A DNA stretch of 46,693 bases from a bacterium (lineage in GTDB: Bacteria > Planctomycetota > UBA8108 > UBA1146): contig JAPOLY010000012.1 in NCBI GenBank assembly GCA_029976805.1, forward strand, positions 1-46,693. The letters run 5' to 3'. Below, piece by piece: positions 8,416 to 16,763 of this stretch; position 1 is the stretch's first letter, and every line of letters begins with the position of its first letter. The position numbers and the translations under genes are program-made. The notes beneath the pieces were generated by a model. It searched no databases and was not told the DNA's origin. It saw only the letters and a list, made by a program, of their open reading frames with translations.

Positions 8416-9537
8416 ATGGCCAAAAAGCGCACCTCAAAACGATCCGGCGGCAATACCCTGACCGTCAGTACCCTCGCCCGGAAGCTGAAGGAGCAGCTTC
8501 CCGCGGTGGCCGTCATCGTCGGAAAAGAAGACCTTTTACGTCGGGAAGCCCGCGATCTGATTCTTTCCAGTCTTGAGGGAGGAAAGCCTCCGGCGGACGT
8601 GATTCAAACGATTTCCGCCCAATCGCGCCCCGACGAGAGCCGCCTTCAGGAAATCTTCGACGACCTGCAGACTCCCAGTCTCTTTGGTGGAATTCCCATC
8701 GTGGTCCTCGAGGGTGCAGACCGCTGGTTGAAATCGTCGGCAGATTCATGGATCGATTTCATTGGAGCTGCCCAACCGAATTCCTTGCTGATCCTCATCG
8801 CTGAACAACTGGACGGCCGTTCCAAAGTATCGAAAAAACTCAAAGAAACCGGTTGGTGGATCACCGCGGACAGACCCTTCCACAGACCCCCCCCCTGGAG
8901 ACCGGAGGCTCGCCCCTGGGATAATGAGTTGAACCAATGGCTCGTGCATCGCTTCAGTCAGGCCAAGCTCAACATCGACGCGAAATCAGCCCAAATGATG
9001 ATCGACCGAATGGGTCCTGTCATGGCTCCCCTGGCCCAAACCATCGAAAAAGTCAGCCTGATCTGCTCCGCTGAGGGACACTCCACGGTCACCGAGGATC
9101 TGCTCCTCGACCACCTTCCCTCGGGTGGCGATGGATCAGCCTTTGACCTTGTCGACCGCTGGTTTGAAAAGAAGCGGCCAGAAGCACTTCAACTCTTGAA
9201 ACAAATGCTGGAGACAGGCTGGCTCGACGAGAAAGACCAACGGGTCAAGAATCCTCAGGCCTTGATGCTGCAGTGTTCCGCACTGGCACTCAAAAGAGCC
9301 CGGGAACTTCGGGACGTCCGTCGAATAGTCGAAAAGGGCGGCGGTGAAAAAGAGATCCTCGCGGAAACTACTCTGGCCAGACCCTTTCTGCCAAAGATCA
9401 GACTTCAGTACAAACATTGCGATGCCGCTCGAGTCGACCACATCATCGCAACACTGATTGAACTCGATTGGCAGATGAAATCGGGGGCCGGTGCCAAACC
9501 GGAGGAGATGCTCGAAAGAGCCATCCTGTCCGTCTGA
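8416..9537 (+). CDS. holA: DNA polymerase III delta subunit
   Basis: This 373-residue protein fits HolA, the clamp-loader subunit that opens the beta sliding clamp. The N-terminal part has the typical LPAVAVIVGKEDLLRREA region (about 29-46) where HolA proteins read 'YLLxGxEpfLi.ea'. It is followed by LFGGIPIVVLEGADRW (about 94-109), the family's 'slFg.rrlvvl.....w' segment. The middle has the small AAA+ lid region with IEKVSLIC near 210, and the C-terminal third is the helical collar domain with a long basic helix around 285-300. Delta subunits lack a functional Walker A motif and none is seen. The length is slightly above the usual 330-345. The start is ATG with only a weak upstream GGA. It converges on the GspI-like gene with one base between the stop codons. 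Confidence 0.88.
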   Translation: MAKKRTSKRSGGNTLTVSTLARKLKEQLPAVAVIVGKEDLLRREARDLILSSLEGGKPPADVIQTISAQSRPDESRLQEIFDDLQTPSLFGGIPIVVLEGADRWLKSSADSWIDFIGAAQPNSLLILIAEQLDGRSKVSKKLKETGWWITADRPFHRPPPWRPEARPWDNELNQWLVHRFSQAKLNIDAKSAQMMIDRMGPVMAPLAQTIEKVSLICSAEGHSTVTEDLLLDHLPSGGDGSAFDLVDRWFEKKRPEALQLLKQMLETGWLDEKDQRVKNPQALMLQCSALALKRARELRDVRRIVEKGGGEKEILAETTLARPFLPKIRLQYKHCDAARVDHIIATLIELDWQMKSGAGAKPEEMLERAILSV

Positions 9538-9538
9538 G

Positions 9539-9982
9539 CTACTCGGGAATCAATCGCACACTTCTGCTGCGCGCAATAATCTGCTCAAACGATTCTTCGA
9601 CCTGTTGCCCCCTGGACGTTCGCTTGATTCGCATTCTGACCACCACCGCATCCACAAACTCCGGTTTCGGAACCGTTGAGAAGGCAAGATCGACAGAGAC
9701 TCCCGGCCAGCGGGAAAGAATGTCTGTAACGACGTCTCCATTGCGAATGTCCTCAAGATCGGCACCATCCCGAAGTGCCCCTTCAACAGCGGCAAAGATG
9801 GATTCGGAAATCTCGATACTTTTGAGACGATCGACGGCACGACTGTGGGCCGCAGTCCCCGCGGTAAACAGGGAGACCGCAGCAGCGATTCCCACGGAGA
9901 GGATTCCGAGGGCAACGATCACTTCAAGGAGTGAAAATCCTGCCTCACGACTGGACGGTTGGGAGTCTCTTTGCAAATTCAT
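9539..9982 (-). CDS. GspI-like minor pseudopilin
   Basis: The 147-residue product is a prepilin-like protein with a 15-residue leader ending in EAG, cleavage before FSLLEVIVALGILSVGI, and the conserved Glu at +5. Its small size and place next to the GspJ- and GspK-like genes match GspI, which helps nucleate the pseudopilus tip in type II secretion. The rest alternates beta strands with a helical region (RAVDRLKSIEISESIF). It is the last gene of the long operon; its start overlaps the preceding GspJ-like stop by 4 bases. No terminator is visible because holA ends on the other strand right at 9537. GspI identity rests on order and size more than on diagnostic residues. Confidence 0.78.
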   Translation of the reverse strand: MNLQRDSQPSSREAGFSLLEVIVALGILSVGIAAAVSLFTAGTAAHSRAVDRLKSIEISESIFAAVEGALRDGADLEDIRNGDVVTDILSRWPGVSVDLAFSTVPKPEFVDAVVVRMRIKRTSRGQQVEESFEQIIARSRSVRLIPE

Positions 9983-11064
9983 CGCGGGCCTCGCGCATCC
10001 CGATAGCCTGGAATCCGGACCGTTCTGTGAAACTCGGTACCACTAACAACCCGGGTTCCCTTTAAATGCTCCTGAGCCTTTGTACCCCGAACTCCACGAA
10101 TACAATCGATCAAACGATTCCCTGAGATACTGCCGACCTGAATCCATTCCGAATCCAGGCGAACAAACAAATCTCCATCTCTGGAATATTCCGCCACGCT
10201 GTCAAGAGGGAGATCTTCATCCGATTCGCCAATGTCTGTCACGATCCGCGCCAGAGCTCGCGACCTTGCAGGATTCAGAACCAACTGGATCTCGACTGTA
10301 TCAGGGAAGACGTCGTCTTCATGAACATCCCGACTGGCAGTAGACCATTCGAAATCTTCCGAATCGTCGAAGGCCAAAATTGCACGCGTCGAATCCCAGC
10401 GATCCAGCGGTGGCTGGCTGATCCCATCCACCCAGCGCCGGCGGTCCCCTCCCCAGAAGGAGAAACCAAGGTAGAGGACTCCGTCTGCAATCGGTCTACA
10501 GCGCATCGGTGTACCATCGACATCGGGAGCCAGATTGATGTCTTCAAAAAGGGAAGACTCTCCGCCTATGGGTGTCTTGAAGCCCCTCCAGAGCACCTCT
10601 GAGCCATTTTCGGGCCCCATTTGATAGGCGACCTCAGCCAACCCTCCGGGTGCACGGAGGATCCCCAGCTGGGCCTCCCGCGAGTCATTGCGATAATCCA
10701 CTTCGGCAAGACCCCCGGTATAGGCCCCTGCGATTCGCGTCACCGGATTGCGGGTTTCATCGGACAGGGTCCTGACCAAACGCAACCGGGGCCGATTGAA
10801 AGAATCCCTGTCACACAGAAGAAGCACGTCTACGAGGCCGTCACCGGGTCCCGGGTCAGACTGCGTAAAAGCGGATCTCAGGTCATCCCCGATCAAATCC
10901 ATGATCGCCCCGGCCCGCTCATAGGCTTCCCTGCGTGATTCACCAATCTGCCATGTGGACATGCCGTCTCGGAGAAACATCACGAGACTCGACCCCAGGA
11001 GCATGAAAACCCCCAGGGCTACCAGGATCTCAATCAGGGTCAGTCCGGATTCGCGGGAATTCAT
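9979..11064 (-). CDS. GspJ-like minor pseudopilin with extended C terminus
   Basis: The 361-residue product has a short class III leader (MNSRESG) cut before LTLIEILVALGVFML, with Glu at +5. The next region (AGAIMDLIGDDLRSAF) resembles the N-terminal helix of GspJ, the tip-complex pseudopilin, where 'r.....l..Dl......r' is usual. Typical GspJ proteins have about 200 residues; this one is much longer. Residues of about 300-340 carry a motif IRGVRGTKAQEHLKGTRV that recurs in modified form several times in the neighbouring 1899-residue GspK-like protein. It overlaps that gene by one base (11064) and the GspI-like gene by 4. Its role as a tip component is inferred from family and position. Confidence 0.8.
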   Translation of the reverse strand: MNSRESGLTLIEILVALGVFMLLGSSLVMFLRDGMSTWQIGESRREAYERAGAIMDLIGDDLRSAFTQSDPGPGDGLVDVLLLCDRDSFNRPRLRLVRTLSDETRNPVTRIAGAYTGGLAEVDYRNDSREAQLGILRAPGGLAEVAYQMGPENGSEVLWRGFKTPIGGESSLFEDINLAPDVDGTPMRCRPIADGVLYLGFSFWGGDRRRWVDGISQPPLDRWDSTRAILAFDDSEDFEWSTASRDVHEDDVFPDTVEIQLVLNPARSRALARIVTDIGESDEDLPLDSVAEYSRDGDLFVRLDSEWIQVGSISGNRLIDCIRGVRGTKAQEHLKGTRVVSGTEFHRTVRIPGYRDARGPR

Positions 11065-14000
11065 TAGAAGGGAATCTCCTCATGATGCAGGACGCGCCAT
11101 TCCTTGCGATGCTCCACTGACAATTGCTTGAGAACCGGAAGGTGTTTCCATTCATCATTCCAGCCACCGCCGGGCAAGGGACCATACGCTCCGTCGCGGT
11201 GACGGAAGTAGATCCTCAACTCCATTTGGTCCGCCAAAAGATCGATGATGTTCTCGTCGTCCGGATCGTCGAACTGATAGATCCCCCCGGGTTCATTGGT
11301 CGGTTCTGAATCCCATGAAGGTATCCCTTCAAATCGGGCGAGGACCCTCACGGTTCCACCGGTCCTGCGATTCCGGCTCTCTTCCACACCCCAGCTCAAT
11401 CGATCCCAAACCGTCCCCGGCATCGTCCAGGCTCTCTCCAGATACTGGAGGTCCTTCGATTCCACACGGGGTTGGTAATGATCGTGATGGCGTGCCATGA
11501 ATTCGACGACGGGCACATCACGAACAAAGTTGCCGATCGGAGTTCCAAAACGACCTCGGAAGATTCCTCGTCCACTGCGATCATCCCGGAAGAGCCGGAA
11601 GCCGTTTTCCACTTTGCCCGCATGGGCAACAACCTCATCGGTAGTCGCCGGATTGCCGTCATCAACGAGAAAATATCCTTCTCCCGAAGGGAAGTTGCGC
11701 AGGTTCCCAACCATGGGAATCTCGACCTCGGTGTTGTTCCCCGCCAATCTCCCCACTGCAATGGCAGGGATCGGAACCAGGGAATTGACTGCCAGACTGT
11801 TCGCTTCCCGTTCCGTATGAAGCATTCCGCGAGTCAGTATATCCACTTCCCGAGTGGGCAAGAGCCGCATGCGAATCGTGTTGGTTACCGTCACCGGCTC
11901 ATTGTTGGACATGTAGGACCACTGGTAGACATAACCGTTGACCGGAGTCCCCAATTGTCCTCTGAGTACATCCCGAAGCTGATTTCCATTCGCACTTCCG
12001 AAATAGATAATCTCGCGGGATGTCCCTGAAAGTATTTCCAGAAATCCACCGTTACGGGGAAGGCCGGTGGTGGTATTGACCTGCACCACCGGTACCACCT
12101 CACTGCGAAGATCTCGCAAAGGATCTGTGAAAAGAGTCAGCCCTGCATCGATCGCCTCTTCATCCAGATAGGGATCTCTGGCCAGGTTTTCCTCCAACAA
12201 AACTTCCACGGTGGGTTCGATATCTCCTGCCTCAAAGGAGTAGTGCATCGCTTCTCCGTCAACCGACAGGATTCCTTCCCTGTGACCCAGACCGAAGGCA
12301 CGTGGGTCAGAAGGACTGAAACTGCGACTGACTCCCCCTTCAGGGCTCAAGGAGTTGACCAGTCTCGGTTTTCCGACCAGAAGCAACTTGTCGAGAGCTC
12401 CGCCACTGCGTTCCGAATCGCCGTCACGGTAAAAGTTGCGAATAATCTCTGCCCTCACTCCGGAAGGCATATTGGGAGAAGAGGTCAAACCAAACGAGCC
12501 GGAGACAAGCCCCGTCGACCCCATCGGAAAAACGTAGGTATCGACGTCGGTCGAATCCAGACGAGAGAATCGGACCTCGTCGAGAGTCGCAGCAGAAACT
12601 CCATTACCGGAAGCCCCACCCGCCATTTGCATCCCTTGACCAAACTGAATGGTTCCCTGGGAGGTGGAGGGCAATCTCCCCGTTGGGAAGCGACCAATTC
12701 TGGGATCCTGATCAGGTCGATAGATTCCTTCCGGCGGACGCTGGAAGGTCACGTAGATTCCTGAGTCCGTCTCCCGAACCTTGTCGATACGCATCTTCAG
12801 GGCTTCAACCTGTCGATTCCGTGGATCTCCTGCCCCATCTCCCAGAACCACCTCGTCGAAATCGGAAGCTTCCGCACCGACCGCCCGAACCACCTGCACA
12901 ATCTCTGCTCCTGCAGGGACAAACTGGATCGAATCAAGATCGGGACGTAACCGGTTGCGGCGGAATGCGTCCGCAATATTCACATATCGATTGCCCGAGA
13001 ACCCCCTGAAAACTTCGTGGGCATCCGGATCGACGATGAAGTAGCGACCTTCTGCAATCCGGTCGTAAAGAATCCATTCGGCGTTGCCCAGGTGACCCGC
13101 TCGGCCATTGATCACCGTGGTCCCCGGCAAGACTGCACTCCCCGGAGGACGAGTAATCTGTATCGCACCGGAAGGAGCGTAGATCTCGTTGAGACCCCCC
13201 CCCTCCGCTTCGATGGAGACACCGCGAACAGCCAAGCGAACGTCACCGGGTGTTGCGGTAGTCCCGTCGATGGCCACCGTATCCAACAAGCCCCTGCCCA
13301 TGGCAGTGAAGCGATAAAGCCCCTGAACAGGTCCGGGAGTAATCGAGGAATACTTCGCAAATTCACTTTGGGTGTGAACCATCAACCCCTCGGAGTTTCG
13401 CTCGATTTTACGGATTTGAATGTAGCCCTGGGGTGGGAAACCCAACTCGAAGGGATGCGTCGTCTGGGTTTGTACCAGCAGGCTGTTGGAATTGGACGTA
13501 AAGGGTTCCAGTTCCATGGTGCTCGTCAAACCCGGTACAGCGAAGAGCGCAGTGGTATCTGCGAAAGCATAACTGGAAGGCCCAAGAGTCACCTGGCCTG
13601 CAGGGGTAATACTTTCAATCCGTTGAGTAGGCTGCAAATCAAACGCCAGAGTCGCTCCACCGGGACCAATAATGGTTCGGTTGGAAGAATCCTCAAGACC
13701 CAGATTGGGATCCGAGTTGGCGAGAGAAAGGGAGTACCCCAACAGCCGAACCGGAGTTCCTGTCGGGTGATTCTGACGAATCGTCCCCCTCAATCCTCTG
13801 ACCGGAAGAGGGATGCCGGAATTCTGTGCCGCATAAGACGTGAACAGCAGATTCCCGTCAGCCTTGATGTAGTCGATCGCCTCTGAGCCGATCTGCAGTG
13901 TCCCGGAAGGCGGAAAACGCTGGATGATCTCGGGGTCCTCCAGCGAAGGCCGCAACGCTGTCGCATTGAGGGGGGCCGCGAGACGCGTCATCCAGGAGTG

Positions 14001-16763
14001 TCTTCCCACCGGCTTGCGATCGATCAACAATACCAGTCCACCGGGACGAGTGGACCTCCAGCCGGCAGAGAGGTGGTACCAGGTATCATCTGCAAAAGAG
14101 TTCGCGGTGATGGGATGGCGGAGCTCTGCACAGGGAGCAAAATCAGAATCCCAGGCCAGAGCCGACCCGGTCTCGTCAAAGACCTGTAACACCAACTCCT
14201 GGGCATCACTGTCGAAGAAGAGGCGCACACGATCACGCCACGGATCCTGCTGTGCACCCGGCATGTCAAAGATGGTGTGATTCTGTCCCCGTGAACCCCA
14301 GCGTGGTCGGTACCAGAACTCGACCATCGCAGGGACGGTGGAAAGGGCATCCGTCACTGCCTGTTGCAACTCCACCTGTCCACCGGAACCCGGTGGAAGA
14401 TCACCCTGTGGAAGAGTCGTTTCGATAAACGTTCCCCGAGACCAGGGGCCGTCTTCCAGTTCCCGTCCCTCAACCGTGTCCGCAAAACTCTCTACTTCAA
14501 AGAGACCCAACTGACCGAATCCCCAGTTGAGACGGAGTCCGGGAACCGTCAATGTTTCACCGCGAAGGGTGCCCTCGTCCATGGATGGCGCTGTAAATTG
14601 ACGCCCATTCATGGATACCGGACCGGTCACCATCAGGTTGGAAGCCATCCCCGGCAGGAAAGTACTGTTGAAACGGGAAAAGCGACCACCGCCGGTGTTT
14701 CGGGTCGAGTAGAGCGCAGTCCAGTCGAACTGGGTTTCCATACGAAGGAACAGGGATTCAGGCGGAGCGACCTCGACGATTTCCCGGAGGCGTACTGTCG
14801 CCTCAGGAAAACCAGCTCCACTTCGTGAGATACCCGTTGATTCAATCGTGTAGACGTCGTGGGTTCGATAACAGAAACCGGTCGTTGAAACCGACAGGCG
14901 GGGATGATTCGGATTCAGGGCATTGATCAAAATCGCATTACTGTCCGTACCATCCAGATCCCCGGAGAGCTGTGCATTTTCCACGATGGTGCGGAACTCT
15001 TCAAAACCCTCAATCGGCATCGCCTCCAGAAGGCGAGAGGTCAATTTGCGGGCCTCTTCCACTGAAACGGAATTGAACTCTCGACCAAAACGTTGGGTAC
15101 TGACCCCCGTCAAAACAGCCTGAATCACTCTGGCAGGAGCCGTATTGATGTTGATGGGATGGCGCATGGATGCACTGACCATTGCTTCCCGTTCAGCCCA
15201 CTCATATTTCAGGGGTTCCTTGAGAATGACCCCACCTTGAAAAATGCTTCCCCTGCCACCACCACGAAATCCACCTCTGGGCGTGGGGAACGCTCCAGCA
15301 GCGAGTCCGTACTCAACCTTGTTGGGATCATTGGCGCTGCGGATTCGAACGACCGTTCCAGGATTGAAAAAGTCATAACGGGGAAGGCGCATCTGCGGCA
15401 CCCCCAGCAACGCACTGTTGGAGATCTCCCCTTCCACCATTTGTTCCTGAGACCATGATCTGGGCATCGTGGAATTGGTCGTGATGTACTCACGGATATT
15501 CTCAAACTCCCTTGCTGAGATCGTCTCCATGTCAGGAATATCAAAGATCTCCTGATAGGCGGTCACTGCGCCAGGGAAATACTTTTGACTCTGGGTGCGA
15601 ATCCTTTTCAGCTGCGGAGCGATAAAGGTTTGATAAACCCCTTTGAATGCATTACCCCGGGCCCGATCCAAACCACCGAAGTCCTCCACAATCTTGGATG
15701 CTTCAATGACCCCCGCTTTTCCTCGGACCGATTCAACAAGGTCGATCACGTCTCGGGGAATTCCATTATCGAGAAACAGTTTCCTGGCATCCCTGTATTC
15801 GCCCTCGTCGACCTCTTCCGGTTCCCGAGAGAGAATCGAAGGATCCAGACCCGCGCGAACCAGCATCTCCGGAGTCAAACCCCACTCTGCCATGTTGTCG
15901 ATACTCAGCCCCACCACAGCCAAAGTCTGGAGGAAGTAGGGAACCACCGACCAGTCCGCAATTTGGCGGATACCCAGAGGCGTTCTGAAGCTGGCGATTT
16001 CCCCATCCGACAAGTTGGCCAATCGATGAAGAAAGGTTTTGTAGCCCCGAAGATCAAAGACGGGCCAACCTTTTTGATGCTCCCAGGTTCCAGAGAGATA
16101 CTGGCCACGAAAAACACCGGTCAGGCCTTCTTTAGTTTTACCCGTGTAGGACACAGCCTCAGTGGTGAAGAAAATAGGATTGAGAATGACCACCACACCA
16201 TCGATGGTATCGGGGTCGTCGTCTGCAGGAAACATGCTCGTATCATCAAGAGGAAGCGTATCCAACTCCTGATCAAAGGTGATGTTTTCAGAGAGATGAC
16301 TGCCCGCCAACAGATTGCCCACCAGATTAGGCATCGCCGTGTTGATATTGACCTTGCCCTGCTCATCGGTGACACGGGCATCCAGAATGCGGTCTCCTTC
16401 ACCACGCATTGTCAACGTTGTCGACTCTGATTGGTCGAGCGGCTCAGTCGTCATCGATTCAGGGAAGACAACCTGAAGGTCTTCCAGGTCGTCAACCAGG
16501 TCCCCCGCATTTTCACCGGGAGTCCAGAAATCACGTTCACGACTGTGGTAGGTGTCAAAAAGGTGGCTGACTGCATGATCCCTCGCACTTCGTGCGGCGA
16601 GACGGGCCTTGTGATCCGCGAGAGTCTTGGCTGCACCAGACTCCTGGAGTCGCATGGAAGCGAGAAAAGGGGTGCCAATCGCTGCGAGTGCAGCCAGAAC
16701 CAACACCACCATCAACAGCGCCATTCCCGATTGCTGTTTATTCAAACGCAATTCCTCAACCAC
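11064..16763 (-). CDS. Giant GspK-like pseudopilin with LamG-like domain and RG..GT repeats (1899 aa)
   Basis: The N terminus has a class III leader ending in QQSG, then MALLMVVLVLAALAAIG with no Glu at +5, as expected for GspK, the pseudopilus tip protein. Two GspK hallmarks follow: DEQGKVNINTAMPN at about 133-146 and HPININTAPARVIQAVL at about 535-551. Helical SAM-like regions lie between and after them (for example about 290-370). GspK is normally about 300-350 residues. Here about 1250 further residues follow: a LamG/concanavalin-like domain at about 800-930 (VEFWYRPRW, TWYHLSAGWR, LLIDRKPVG) and beta-rich segments with repeated RG..GT....H..G..V motifs near 219, 989, 1600 and 1736. No frameshift is visible. 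It overlaps the GspH-like gene by 8 bases. A tip adhesin or substrate-recognition role is inference only. Confidence 0.82.
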   Translation of the reverse strand: MVEELRLNKQQSGMALLMVVLVLAALAAIGTPFLASMRLQESGAAKTLADHKARLAARSARDHAVSHLFDTYHSRERDFWTPGENAGDLVDDLEDLQVVFPESMTTEPLDQSESTTLTMRGEGDRILDARVTDEQGKVNINTAMPNLVGNLLAGSHLSENITFDQELDTLPLDDTSMFPADDDPDTIDGVVVILNPIFFTTEAVSYTGKTKEGLTGVFRGQYLSGTWEHQKGWPVFDLRGYKTFLHRLANLSDGEIASFRTPLGIRQIADWSVVPYFLQTLAVVGLSIDNMAEWGLTPEMLVRAGLDPSILSREPEEVDEGEYRDARKLFLDNGIPRDVIDLVESVRGKAGVIEASKIVEDFGGLDRARGNAFKGVYQTFIAPQLKRIRTQSQKYFPGAVTAYQEIFDIPDMETISAREFENIREYITTNSTMPRSWSQEQMVEGEISNSALLGVPQMRLPRYDFFNPGTVVRIRSANDPNKVEYGLAAGAFPTPRGGFRGGGRGSIFQGGVILKEPLKYEWAEREAMVSASMRHPININTAPARVIQAVLTGVSTQRFGREFNSVSVEEARKLTSRLLEAMPIEGFEEFRTIVENAQLSGDLDGTDSNAILINALNPNHPRLSVSTTGFCYRTHDVYTIESTGISRSGAGFPEATVRLREIVEVAPPESLFLRMETQFDWTALYSTRNTGGGRFSRFNSTFLPGMASNLMVTGPVSMNGRQFTAPSMDEGTLRGETLTVPGLRLNWGFGQLGLFEVESFADTVEGRELEDGPWSRGTFIETTLPQGDLPPGSGGQVELQQAVTDALSTVPAMVEFWYRPRWGSRGQNHTIFDMPGAQQDPWRDRVRLFFDSDAQELVLQVFDETGSALAWDSDFAPCAELRHPITANSFADDTWYHLSAGWRSTRPGGLVLLIDRKPVGRHSWMTRLAAPLNATALRPSLEDPEIIQRFPPSGTLQIGSEAIDYIKADGNLLFTSYAAQNSGIPLPVRGLRGTIRQNHPTGTPVRLLGYSLSLANSDPNLGLEDSSNRTIIGPGGATLAFDLQPTQRIESITPAGQVTLGPSSYAFADTTALFAVPGLTSTMELEPFTSNSNSLLVQTQTTHPFELGFPPQGYIQIRKIERNSEGLMVHTQSEFAKYSSITPGPVQGLYRFTAMGRGLLDTVAIDGTTATPGDVRLAVRGVSIEAEGGGLNEIYAPSGAIQITRPPGSAVLPGTTVINGRAGHLGNAEWILYDRIAEGRYFIVDPDAHEVFRGFSGNRYVNIADAFRRNRLRPDLDSIQFVPAGAEIVQVVRAVGAEASDFDEVVLGDGAGDPRNRQVEALKMRIDKVRETDSGIYVTFQRPPEGIYRPDQDPRIGRFPTGRLPSTSQGTIQFGQGMQMAGGASGNGVSAATLDEVRFSRLDSTDVDTYVFPMGSTGLVSGSFGLTSSPNMPSGVRAEIIRNFYRDGDSERSGGALDKLLLVGKPRLVNSLSPEGGVSRSFSPSDPRAFGLGHREGILSVDGEAMHYSFEAGDIEPTVEVLLEENLARDPYLDEEAIDAGLTLFTDPLRDLRSEVVPVVQVNTTTGLPRNGGFLEILSGTSREIIYFGSANGNQLRDVLRGQLGTPVNGYVYQWSYMSNNEPVTVTNTIRMRLLPTREVDILTRGMLHTEREANSLAVNSLVPIPAIAVGRLAGNNTEVEIPMVGNLRNFPSGEGYFLVDDGNPATTDEVVAHAGKVENGFRLFRDDRSGRGIFRGRFGTPIGNFVRDVPVVEFMARHHDHYQPRVESKDLQYLERAWTMPGTVWDRLSWGVEESRNRRTGGTVRVLARFEGIPSWDSEPTNEPGGIYQFDDPDDENIIDLLADQMELRIYFRHRDGAYGPLPGGGWNDEWKHLPVLKQLSVEHRKEWRVLHHEEIPF

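Noticed and set aside
13017-13886. A 289-codon open frame on the plus strand inside the giant GspK-like gene
   Set aside because: No recognisable domain, no ribosome binding site, and the opposite strand carries a continuous well-structured protein.
10045-16121. Phage tail genes suggested by the RG..GT..H motif
   Set aside because: No capsid, portal, terminase, integrase or lysis genes are present and the motif is inside proteins with clear prepilin leaders.
11064-16763. The 1899-residue frame as an accidental fusion of two genes
   Set aside because: No internal ribosome binding site, leader peptide or composition break was seen, and the RG..GT motif occurs both in the GspK-like N-terminal part and in the extension.
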